DNA of 31,278 nucleotides from a virus, in IMG/VR virus record IMGVR_UViG_3300025927_000021, positions 1 through 31,278 of that record. The stretch is one strand, 5' to 3'. A program made the translations under genes and the position numbers. This document shows, piece after piece, positions 1 to 4,526 of this stretch. The stretch's first letter is position 1. Each line of letters begins with the position of its first letter. The notes under the pieces were generated by a model. That model saw only the letters and a program-made list of their open reading frames with translations, was not told where the DNA came from and made no database searches.

Positions 1-41
1 AGAAATCAAGATTCCTTTCATCGCAGAAGGGGGATCAACTC

Positions 42-61
42 GTGTTAGGGGTGCCTAACAC
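42..61. other. Perfect 8-bp hairpin near left edge
   Basis: GTGTTAGG (42-49) pairs with CCTAACAC (54-61) around a GGTG loop. It is not followed by a T tract, so it is not a classical terminator. The stretch 1-366 has no convincing gene; besides this hairpin it holds a 10-bp palindrome CAGGTACCTG at 124-133, the tandem repeat at 189-222 and a possible promoter near 261. The role is unknown. It could be the end of an upstream transcript or part of a control region. Confidence 0.55.
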
Positions 62-171
62 CGGATGGTAGGAGGGGTTCACAGATTCTGTAAGGGGTGC
101 TTTATATTTGCGGGCGCAACTGTCAGGTACCTGTCGATACCTACCGATCGGGAGCATAGGTCCGCCGAGAA

Positions 172-230
172 CCTAGGCTCTCCACTTACCTAGGCTTGAC
201 TAGAACCTAGGCTTGACTAGAGCCTATGCT
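172..230. repeat. 17-bp tandem repeat with CCTAGGCT core
   Basis: CCTAGGCTTGACTAGAA (189-205) is followed directly by CCTAGGCTTGACTAGAG (206-222), then a degenerate CCTATGCT (223-230). A further isolated CCTAGGCT lies at 172-179. The unit contains TTGACT, a good -35 hexamer, but neither copy has a -10 box at 16-18 bp. The regular 17-bp phase suggests protein binding sites upstream of the first gene. This is inference; no binding protein is identified. Confidence 0.6.
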
Positions 231-260
231 CTCGCACTACCTATTCATCATGACGTATTA

Positions 261-290
261 TTGTCATCAACCTGTAACACGAAACATATT
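261..290 (+). promoter_or_regulatory. Possible promoter for the first small gene
   Basis: TTGTCA (261-266), an 18-bp spacer and CATATT (285-290) form a weak sigma-70-like promoter. It would start RNA near 297, just ahead of ATG codons at 316 and 367. The -10 matches consensus at only four of six bases. An ATGAC/GTCAT inverted repeat (250-254 and 263-267) overlaps the -35 and could be an operator. Confidence 0.3.
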
Positions 291-366
291 GCGTTCCGTG
301 TTGGAAGGGACTATCATGACTCTTGTTGGTGAGAGACGCCAACGAGAGAGAGAGAGAGAGAAAGTC

Positions 367-564
367 ATGGAAGTCACAATCACGAAGCGCACACGGTACA
401 CGGATGGTCTGTCCATCGTGTGGGCCTACGATCGTAAGGTCAAGGTCATTGTCGAGCCGAAGGGTTCGGAGGATGACGACGTGCGTTCGATCGAAACGTA
501 CGTGAACGTCGATGTTCTCTCGAACATCGCCGGTCTGTTCACGGCGCACGCTGCCACGGCGTAA
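367..564 (+). CDS. Small hypothetical protein (65 aa)
   Basis: I do not recognise this protein. It starts MEVTITKRTRYTDGLS and is rich in alternating Val/Ile/Lys, suggesting a small beta-rich fold; no cysteines, signal peptide or membrane segment are seen. I chose ATG 367 because a pure-purine AGAGAG run precedes it, the same arrangement as in front of the gene at 646. An in-frame ATG at 316 has a more classical GGAAGGGA site 5 nt upstream and would add an Arg/Glu-rich N-terminus (ERRQREREREK) encoded by the AGAGAG repeat itself. The gene ends before a strong hairpin at 572, so it may be a single-gene transcript. Confidence 0.6.
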   Translation: MEVTITKRTRYTDGLSIVWAYDRKVKVIVEPKGSEDDDVRSIETYVNVDVLSNIAGLFTAHAATA

Positions 565-571
565 TGTGGTC

Positions 572-601
572 GGCGCCGGTACTGTCAAAGGTACCGGCGC
601 C
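572..601 (+). terminator. 11-bp perfect hairpin after first gene
   Basis: GGCGCCGGTAC (572-582) pairs perfectly with GTACCGGCGCC (591-601) around TGTCAAAG, 7 nt after the stop of the upstream gene. No U tract follows. Hairpin-only terminators of this type are known in actinobacteria; an RNA-stabilising 3' end is the alternative. Confidence 0.6.
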
Positions 602-606
602 ACGAT

Positions 607-623
607 CCCGAGAGAGTCTCGGG
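607..623 (+). other. Second hairpin in the leader of the 646 gene
   Basis: CCCGAGA (607-613) and TCTCGGG (617-623) form a 7-bp stem with a GAG loop. It sits 22 nt before the ATG at 646, directly upstream of the AGAGAGAGAG purine tract. It may help terminate the previous transcript or act as a 5'-leader structure influencing translation. Confidence 0.5.
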
Positions 624-645
624 ACAAACAAGAGAGAGAGATACC

Positions 646-1008
646 ATGTCCGATGTTGAGACGGCGGTTGTCGCCGAAGTGTCCGCAGAGATGGCGCAAG
701 TCATTTCCTGGCAGGAACAGGTCACCGATCTGTTCGAGACGCTCTACGATCCCATCATGTTGGGAACGTGGACCAGCTACGATCTCGCAACGCAACTTGC
801 GTTCCGTGAGATGCTCGACGATGCCTACTCCGCTTTCGGAATCGTGTTCCGCCAGGGATTCGACTCGAAGGTGTGGGAAGGTCAGAGGAACGGGACCGTT
901 TCGGAGGAGGTTCAATCCCTGCGGAAGGAGCGCAAGGATGACTCCGCCGAAGTCAAGGCTCCGCCGACTCCGGCCGAGATTCTGGCGAAGGCGAAGGCTC
1001 GCCGGTAG
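646..1008 (+). CDS. Small phage protein, paralogue of the gene at 1552 (120 aa)
   Basis: Function unknown. The protein has a helical, acidic core and a Lys/Arg-rich C-terminus ending AEILAKAKARR. It is clearly paralogous to the protein encoded at 1552-1866: both share a D-x-IML-x-x-WT segment, an AFRE/ALRE segment, S(A/V)FGIVFRQ, then FDS followed by VW, and the same AEILAKAK tail. Translation probably starts at ATG 646, 5 nt after an AGAGAGAGAG purine tract. A 14-bp hairpin closes the gene. The basic C-terminal tail with an acidic body could suit nucleic-acid or host-protein binding, but nothing in the sequence proves it. Confidence 0.75.
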   Translation: MSDVETAVVAEVSAEMAQVISWQEQVTDLFETLYDPIMLGTWTSYDLATQLAFREMLDDAYSAFGIVFRQGFDSKVWEGQRNGTVSEEVQSLRKERKDDSAEVKAPPTPAEILAKAKARR

Positions 1009-1016
1009 TTGACAGA

Positions 1017-1048
1017 TTCCAGGGGGAATCGAAAGATTCCCCCTGGAA
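1017..1048 (+). terminator. 14-bp perfect hairpin with GAAA loop
   Basis: TTCCAGGGGGAATC (1017-1030) pairs base for base with GATTCCCCCTGGAA (1035-1048) around a GAAA tetraloop. It begins 9 nt after the stop of the 646 gene and ends 5 nt before a promoter. There is only a short U-poor tail, so it is a hairpin-type terminator insulating the two transcripts. Confidence 0.8.
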
Positions 1049-1053
1049 ATGTC

Positions 1054-1082
1054 TTGACAAACGAAACGAAAGAGAGTAGATT
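1054..1082 (+). promoter_or_regulatory. Near-consensus promoter giving a leaderless transcript
   Basis: TTGACA (1054-1059), a 17-bp spacer and TAGATT (1077-1082) match the sigma-70/SigA consensus well. The expected start point, 6-8 bp after the -10, is at 1088-1090, exactly on the ATG at 1089. The mRNA would therefore have no 5' leader. Confidence 0.75.
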
Positions 1083-1088
1083 CGAGAC

Positions 1089-1235
1089 ATGGACCACATG
1101 ACATGCGAAATGTGTTGGAAGCGAGCGGGCCGCTGGTATCTGCTTGACCAGAACATGGAAACGACAATCTGCGGAAAGTGCGCCGCCGAAATCCGGAAGG
1201 CCAAGGCCATGACAATCGAGAGGATCGGAGTGTGA
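1089..1235 (+). CDS. Leaderless zinc-ribbon miniprotein (48 aa)
   Basis: The translated protein has two CxxC knuckles, C6-E-M-C9 and C28-G-K-C31, the pattern of a small treble-clef or zinc-ribbon fold, followed by a basic helix (EIRKAKAMTIERIGV). There is no Shine-Dalgarno sequence; the ATG coincides with the predicted transcription start of the promoter at 1054. Zinc-ribbon miniproteins in phages usually bind nucleic acid or host proteins, so a host-takeover role is possible but unproven. A hairpin follows at 1242. Confidence 0.7.
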   Translation: MDHMTCEMCWKRAGRWYLLDQNMETTICGKCAAEIRKAKAMTIERIGV

Positions 1236-1241
1236 CCGAAA

Positions 1242-1263
1242 GGACCGGGGGAAACCCTGGTCC
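1242..1263 (+). terminator. Hairpin after the zinc-ribbon gene
   Basis: GGACC (1242-1246) pairs with GGTCC (1259-1263), and the inner GGG (1248-1250) pairs with CCC (1255-1257) around GAAA. It starts 6 nt after the stop codon. There is no T tract, so termination is likely but not certain. Confidence 0.5.
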
Positions 1264-1275
1264 TCGTTCCTCGGA

Positions 1276-1299
1276 GTCGCAATTAACCCACTCGTCGAT
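1276..1299. repeat. 24-bp repeated element, copy 1
   Basis: This stretch starts GTCGCAATTAACC and ends CTCGTCGAT. It matches 1959-1982 at 22 of 24 bases. A 14-bp part, CGGAGTCGCAATTA (1272-1285), recurs exactly at 9322-9335, where it provides the ribosome site and the A of the start codon. Copies 1 and 2 each follow a hairpin and each precede a palindrome-rich non-coding stretch. The function is unknown. Confidence 0.65.
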
Positions 1300-1321
1300 T
1301 CCTCATGATGATCTATCCTAT

Positions 1322-1371
1322 ATCCTATAGGATCTATGATGTAGGCTGTAGCCAATATCCTATAGGATATT
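1322..1371. promoter_or_regulatory. Pair of ATCCTATAGGAT palindromes
   Basis: Two perfect palindromes with the same core lie 35 bp apart centre to centre: ATCCTATAGGAT (1322-1333) and the longer AATATCCTATAGGATATT (1354-1371). The GATCTAT flank also recurs at 1309 and 1332. Two identical dyads a few helical turns apart are typical of repressor operators. The nearest downstream gene is at 1552, beyond a terminator, so the target could also be the upstream zinc-ribbon transcript. Confidence 0.6.
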
Positions 1372-1384
1372 TCCTCCGGATGAA

Positions 1385-1415
1385 AGCCTGTGACAAATGT
1401 CACAGGCTCTTTTTG
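1385..1415 (+). terminator. Rho-independent terminator
   Basis: AGCCTGTGACA (1385-1395) pairs with TGTCACAGGCT (1398-1408), followed by CTCTTTTT. This is the most classical intrinsic terminator in the left region, with a GC-rich stem and a T tract. Confidence 0.85.
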
Positions 1416-1551
1416 CATTTTGGGGCCGGTCATCTGCTAGGGTCGTGGCGTACATTGAAAACTGAAGATTGAGCGAGAGCCTCTGCGATAGCCTTGCCTA
1501 AATTCGGCCTAATTTCGGGCCGTATTTTCACACAAATTGAAAGAGGAAAAA

Positions 1552-1866
1552 ATGGACATTGCAAATATTCAGGCTCGGTTGGACAGTCTTTACGAAGAAC
1601 TGTTCGACGTCATCATGTTGGACGAATGGACTGCATTCGACCATGACGACCAAATTGCGCTGCGGGAAGCGATGAACACTGGGTACTCAGTGTTCGGGAT
1701 CGTTTTCCGTCAGGCATTCGATTCGGCCGTTTGGGCCGGATGGAAGAACGGCAAAGTTCTCCCGAGTGTGGAGAGCCTGCGAGCGCAGCGTAAGAACGAC
1801 GAAGATGCGCCAAAAGTTGCGCCCACAAAGGCGGAGATTTTGGCAAAGGCTAAGAACCGGCGCTAG
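1552..1866 (+). CDS. Small phage protein, paralogue of the gene at 646 (104 aa)
   Basis: Function unknown. It aligns with the 646 product over nearly its full length: an FDVIMLDEWT segment, a YSVFGIVFRQAFDS block, a VW near mid-protein and a C-terminal KAEILAKAKNRR tail. The N-terminus is shorter. ATG 1552 is preferred because AGAGG (1542-1546) sits at good spacing; an in-frame TTG at 1537 would add five residues but overlaps the ribosome site. The two copies differ in many codons, so the duplication is not recent. A terminator follows at 1905. I see no confident promoter in 1416-1551. Confidence 0.75.
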   Translation: MDIANIQARLDSLYEELFDVIMLDEWTAFDHDDQIALREAMNTGYSVFGIVFRQAFDSAVWAGWKNGKVLPSVESLRAQRKNDEDAPKVAPTKAEILAKAKNRR

Positions 1867-1904
1867 GTAGTCCCTAGGCTCCCGCTCAATCTTCACCCAC
1901 AATT

Positions 1905-1936
1905 TGCCCGGCGGCCAATCGGTCGTCGGGCATTTT
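1905..1936 (+). terminator. Rho-independent terminator
   Basis: TGCCCGGCG (1905-1913) pairs with CGTCGGGCA (1924-1932) with one G-U pair, followed by TTTT. It closes the 1552 gene. Confidence 0.8.
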
Positions 1937-2169
1937 GCGTTGACTGGGGGTACCCAGGGTCGCAATTTACCTACTCGTCGATGGGGTGAAAATAGCGTTT
2001 CTAATTTGCCAGCGATTTATACACTCTTAGTGTATACGTTTCGTTTCCTGACTCAATACATTCTCGATTTTCATTTTGAAGGCTTAGGAAGCTAACCTAT
2101 CGAACGGATGTTCCCTTTATGGGCGGCTACCTGGGCTTACCTACAGGAATGGCAAAGAGCTTCCGCACA
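1937..2169. other. Non-coding stretch with repeat copy and palindrome
   Basis: No gene with a plausible start is seen here. It holds the second copy of the 24-bp repeat (1959-1982), a small CTGGG/CCCAG hairpin just before it, and a perfect 8-bp dyad TATACACT CTT AGTGTATA (2018-2036). The half site TATACACT recurs at 2437-2444, between the DnaA box and the promoter of the gene at 2529. The shared half site suggests that one regulator binds on both sides of the iteron block. One CCTACAGG motif lies at 2140-2147. Confidence 0.5.
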
Positions 2170-2206
2170 GGGTCAGATAAGAAACGACGAAGTCGTTTCC
2201 TGACCC
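2170..2206. other. Long bulged stem-loop beside the iterons
   Basis: The outer stem GGGTCAG (2170-2176) pairs with CTGACCC (2200-2206). The inner stem GAAACGAC (2181-2188) pairs with GTCGTTTC (2192-2199) around GAA. The four bases ATAA (2177-2180) bulge on one side only. All 15 base pairs are perfect. It lies 6 bp before the first iteron, so it may be part of a replication origin rather than a terminator. Confidence 0.7.
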
Positions 2207-2211
2207 TTAAT

Positions 2212-2343
2212 CGTGAGTTTAACGTGAGTTTGGTATGAGTTTACCGTGACTTTGGTGTGAGTTTGCCGTGAGTTCGTGAGTTCGTGAGTTTGACCCTCCA
2301 AACTCACGATCACATAACCCCTGGTCACAGCCCTAAACTCACT
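2212..2343. repeat. Iteron array, candidate replication origin
   Basis: Copies of CGTGAGTTT or close variants start at 2212, 2223, 2234, 2245, 2256 and 2267, exactly 11 bp apart, then at 2275 and 2283 (8 bp apart). Inverted copies AAACTCAC lie at 2300 and 2335. Six sites in phase with the DNA helix place the bound proteins on one face. Known iteron origins of plasmids and phages have this layout together with a DnaA box, which is present at 2425. An operator array is the alternative. A short open frame on the minus strand across the repeats is an artefact of the repetition. Confidence 0.75.
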
Positions 2344-2424
2344 GTTGCACCCGCAAGGGCCGGGCGAGCAATACGTATTTGAATAACACAATAGTCACCG
2401 AAAGTTCTATTGTTCTAAGCTGCC

Positions 2425-2433
2425 TGTGGATAA
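2425..2433 (-). promoter_or_regulatory. Perfect DnaA box
   Basis: TGTGGATAA is the reverse complement of TTATCCACA, the strongest known DnaA-binding sequence. It lies 82 bp after the last inverted iteron. The combination argues that host DnaA helps open this region. An identical box at 7924-7932 lies next to another promoter, and a third at 20705 is inside a coding gene and probably fortuitous. Confidence 0.65.
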
Positions 2434-2464
2434 CTCTATACACTGGAGGCTAGGGAGAAGTTGC

Positions 2465-2493
2465 TTGACTTGACTGACTGAGTGTGGTACAAT
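2465..2493 (+). promoter_or_regulatory. Near-consensus promoter for the winged-helix gene
   Basis: TTGACT (2465-2470), a 17-bp spacer and TACAAT (2488-2493) give an almost ideal SigA-type promoter. RNA would start near 2500, leaving a leader of about 29 nt before GTG 2529. The half operator TATACACT at 2437-2444 lies just upstream. Confidence 0.85.
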
Positions 2494-2528
2494 CCTCCTA
2501 GCCGCTACAGACAATCGAAAGGTTTACA

Positions 2529-3023
2529 GTGAGCACACGCATTACTATCCTCAAACACATGAGCCGTAAAGATGGCCCTGTAACTAAGGCCGATCTAATA
2601 GACCTTACAGATAAGGCTGAAGGTACAGTTAGAAACGCTCTAGCTCAATTGACTAGCAATGGCTGGGCAGTAGAGAATAACAGTGAGTATCGTATCACGC
2701 CGGCTGGATTGGAAGCGTTAGAGAGTAAGGCGGCTTTCAGATTTAGGGACGCTCCAAAGATCAAGCCACGAGAAGCTATCATTGACCAGATATTCGATTG
2801 GGATTCTATTCAAACCAGCAATGCCTGTAGGGGAGTATTGGATTCTAAGGTAGAAGATGCGCCGTGGATTGATTTGCTTGCACCCATCGTGATTGTCTAC
2901 CTCAAAGCTAAGGGCATTGAATTCCCTGCAATCACACTCGCCGTCGCCGAAAATAGCAATGATGAAACGCTCGAAATGATCTACGACGATTTCGTCAACA
3001 AGCTAATGGACAACATTGCCTAA
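2529..3023 (+). CDS. Winged-helix DNA-binding protein beside the iterons (164 aa)
   Basis: Residues 1-70 read as a winged helix-turn-helix: a first helix (RITILKHMSRK), PVTKADLIDLTDKAEGTV as the helix-turn-helix, then NALAQLTSNGW and a short wing (EYRITPAGLEALE). This resembles small transcription factors and some replication initiators. The remaining 90 residues are not recognised. The GTG start follows AAAGG at 2517 and the strong promoter at 2465. Because it lies directly after the iteron array and DnaA box, it may be the protein that binds the iterons, either as an initiator or as a repressor. This is inference from position. Confidence 0.75.
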   Translation: MSTRITILKHMSRKDGPVTKADLIDLTDKAEGTVRNALAQLTSNGWAVENNSEYRITPAGLEALESKAAFRFRDAPKIKPREAIIDQIFDWDSIQTSNACRGVLDSKVEDAPWIDLLAPIVIVYLKAKGIEFPAITLAVAENSNDETLEMIYDDFVNKLMDNIA

Positions 3024-3039
3024 TAGCTAATTGTTAATA

Positions 3040-3127
3040 GGGTAGGCGGGTGTGCCGCATGTCACACAGAAACCCCTTGACCATAACGGCGTTATCGTGC
3101 GATAATCGTGGTGGCACCCGTCTACCC
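3040..3127 (+). promoter_or_regulatory. Promoter with overlapping dyads before the first operon
   Basis: TTGACC (3077-3082), an 18-bp spacer and GATAAT (3101-3106) form a good promoter. The spacer contains the dyad ATAACG-G-CGTTAT (3083-3095), and TTATCG-TG-CGATAA (3092-3105) overlaps the -10. A larger inverted repeat, GGGTAGGCGGGTG (3040-3052) and CACCCGTCTACCC (3115-3127, 12 of 13 pairing), brackets the whole promoter. This looks like a tightly repressed promoter. It is the only good one before 7956, so it probably drives 3171-7901. Confidence 0.7.
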
Positions 3128-3170
3128 TTGCACAAATCCGGTGCCCTAATTGAGAAAGAAATTAGAGAGA

Positions 3171-3428
3171 ATGAATAAGAACCCGGAAATATTGCTCCCT
3201 GATGGCGAGCCTGTTCACTGCTATTTCATGCAGCGTGCCGATGCGCCTATCTTCTGGGAGCGTTGCGAGAACAATGCAACCTACTTGATGGACCGCATGG
3301 ATGTTCTGGCATTTGACGAGTGGAAGTCCGAGCATCCTCGGGCCATCATTGGTCTGTATCCTGCCAGCGGCAATGGCTGCGTCTACTTGTGCGACAAGCA
3401 CGAAGAGATTGTCTTGGAGGTGTTGTGA
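3171..3428 (+). CDS. Hypothetical protein, first gene of operon (85 aa)
   Basis: I do not recognise this protein. It has four cysteines, at C18, C32 and near the C-terminus C69 and C74 (GCVYLC), which could bind metal. There is no membrane segment. ATG 3171 follows an AGAGAG purine tract but very closely; an in-frame TTG at 3150 would add seven basic residues and has no ribosome site. The stop overlaps the next start as TGATG, so the two genes are translationally coupled. Confidence 0.6.
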   Translation: MNKNPEILLPDGEPVHCYFMQRADAPIFWERCENNATYLMDRMDVLAFDEWKSEHPRAIIGLYPASGNGCVYLCDKHEEIVLEVL

Positions 3429-4069
3429 TGACTAACATCATCTTCGATGACCTGGAAATTGACCACAGTGACAAGCTCACTGATCCTGCCGCTTTTTGCA
3501 AGCGGGTCTATACGAAGGCTGAAGAGCTTCGTACTATCCTCCGCACTAACACCTCGGTAAGTGACTACATTGCTCGTCTCCCCAAAGAGACGGCTGATTT
3601 CACTGAGTTTGCTGTCCACGAAGATGCCATCTATGAATTGGCTCAGACAATGCCACTCGTCTCACTGCCTGATTTGGTGAAGCGGATTCAGAAGCTGGCA
3701 AGAGACGTCGAGAATCTGATCGACTATCGTGCGACACAAGACCTGGCTAACAACCACGGGCATTTGGACAAGCAGACTACGCACGAACAGTACAACCGTT
3801 TGCGTGAAATCTTCAACCAGTATGTCCACGCCATGAAGGTGCTCGGTAAGTTCGAGGCACAGCCGCTTCCCAATATGCCGGGCAACTACGGGAAGCCGGT
3901 TGGTCTCCCTCGTTACGTGTTCCTATTGGACGGCGAAACTGAGTGGATGAGAAACCCAGTTGCGGTCGCCAAAAAGCTGGGTATTACCCAGACGAACTTG
4001 ATGGACGTTGTGGATTACGTCAAGTCCAACCCAAACTGCGGTTGCAAGGTTGAGGAGCTTTCAAAGTGA
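3428..4069 (+). CDS. Hypothetical helical protein (213 aa)
   Basis: Not recognised. ATG 3428 overlaps the previous stop (TGATG) and has GGAGG (3416-3420) 7 nt upstream, so the start is well supported. The first 130 residues look mostly alpha-helical, with many acidic and Lys/Arg residues. The C-terminal part (NPVAVAKKLGITQTNLMDVV) reads like a small helix-turn-helix, and the end has a CGC pair before the last few residues. A DNA-binding role is possible. Confidence 0.7.
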   Translation: MTNIIFDDLEIDHSDKLTDPAAFCKRVYTKAEELRTILRTNTSVSDYIARLPKETADFTEFAVHEDAIYELAQTMPLVSLPDLVKRIQKLARDVENLIDYRATQDLANNHGHLDKQTTHEQYNRLREIFNQYVHAMKVLGKFEAQPLPNMPGNYGKPVGLPRYVFLLDGETEWMRNPVAVAKKLGITQTNLMDVVDYVKSNPNCGCKVEELSK

Positions 4070-4206
4070 AGATTTGCCTCATCTGCGGCTACGTCCCAAA
4101 CTGCCCCTGTAGGTACTGCGAAGAGTTGATCCCGTTCGATCAGCACATTTGCCAGCCCGAACTTCCGTTCACTGAAGAGATCGAATACAATGGAGAAGAA
4201 GTCTGA
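4066..4206 (+). CDS. Cys-rich miniprotein (46 aa)
   Basis: The protein starts MKICLICGYVPNCPCRYCEE. Cysteines C4, C7, C13, C15, C18 and C29, with H27, suggest one or two bound zinc ions. GTG 4066 overlaps the previous stop (GTGA) and has GAGGAG (4052-4057) 8 nt upstream. The stop overlaps the next ATG as TGATG. It is one of several Cys-rich miniproteins in this phage. The C-terminus is acidic (TEEIEYNGEEV). A CCTGTAGG motif at 4106-4113 is inside the gene. Confidence 0.75.
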   Translation: MKICLICGYVPNCPCRYCEELIPFDQHICQPELPFTEEIEYNGEEV

Positions 4207-4526
4207 TGGAACTAACAGACATACATTGGGTGGCTGGATTCCTCGAAGGTGAGGGTGCATTCAAGCTAGCCAAAGTTGGAAACAAGACATACATTCGTAT
4301 CTCTGCTGCATCTACTGACGAGGATGTTATCGAGAGATTGGATGGCTTGACTATCCACGGCACAATGCATGGCCCTTATCAGTACAAGAGCAATCTGGAA
4401 TACTGGACCTGGGAAATTGCCAAGCAAAAGCACGTTGCAGCATTGCTCATGACAATCTATCCGATCATGTCAGAGCGTCGTCAGAACAAAATCTCCGAAC
4501 TACTCACTCACTGGAAAGTAAGCTAA
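4206..4526 (+). CDS. Single-motif LAGLIDADG homing endonuclease (106 aa)
   Basis: Residues 8-17 (WVAGFLEGEG) are a LAGLIDADG motif; the terminal acidic residue is the expected metal ligand. At 106 residues it is shorter than I-CreI-type single-motif enzymes, and it would have to act as a homodimer, cutting a pseudo-palindromic site. It is freestanding rather than inside an intron or intein, and has been integrated into the operon with TGATG and TAATG couplings at its two ends. A close paralogue lies at 12720-13070: both share WVAG-x-x-EGEG, a GPY segment, DVAALMMTLYP-like residues and a WDNRQ/SERRQ segment. Confidence 0.8.
   Translation: MELTDIHWVAGFLEGEGAFKLAKVGNKTYIRISAASTDEDVIERLDGLTIHGTMHGPYQYKSNLEYWTWEIAKQKHVAALLMTIYPIMSERRQNKISELLTHWKVS

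Noticed and set aside
241-1215. A 324-residue open frame on the minus strand opposite the small genes
   Set aside because: It runs antisense to the 367, 646 and 1089 genes, through three strong hairpins and a promoter, and its product is Arg/Leu/Ser-rich without any recognisable domain. High-GC third positions of the plus-strand genes explain it.
1276-1982. 24-bp direct repeat considered as an attachment site pair
   Set aside because: The copies are 683 bp apart, flank an ordinary gene, and no integrase or excisionase gene is visible in the window.
1904-2095. 63-residue plus-strand open frame
   Set aside because: It begins inside a terminator stem and spans a palindrome and the repeat copy. 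No ribosome site or promoter supports it.
2212-2343. Repeat array considered as CRISPR
   Set aside because: The units are 9 bp spaced by 2 bp or less, without 25-40 bp spacers, and no cas genes are present. The Cas4-like nuclease is a phage recombination enzyme by context.
2173-2391. Minus-strand open frame across the iterons
   Set aside because: The peptide repeats T-H-x-K-x-T are a translation of the 11-bp DNA repeats. It has no ribosome site.
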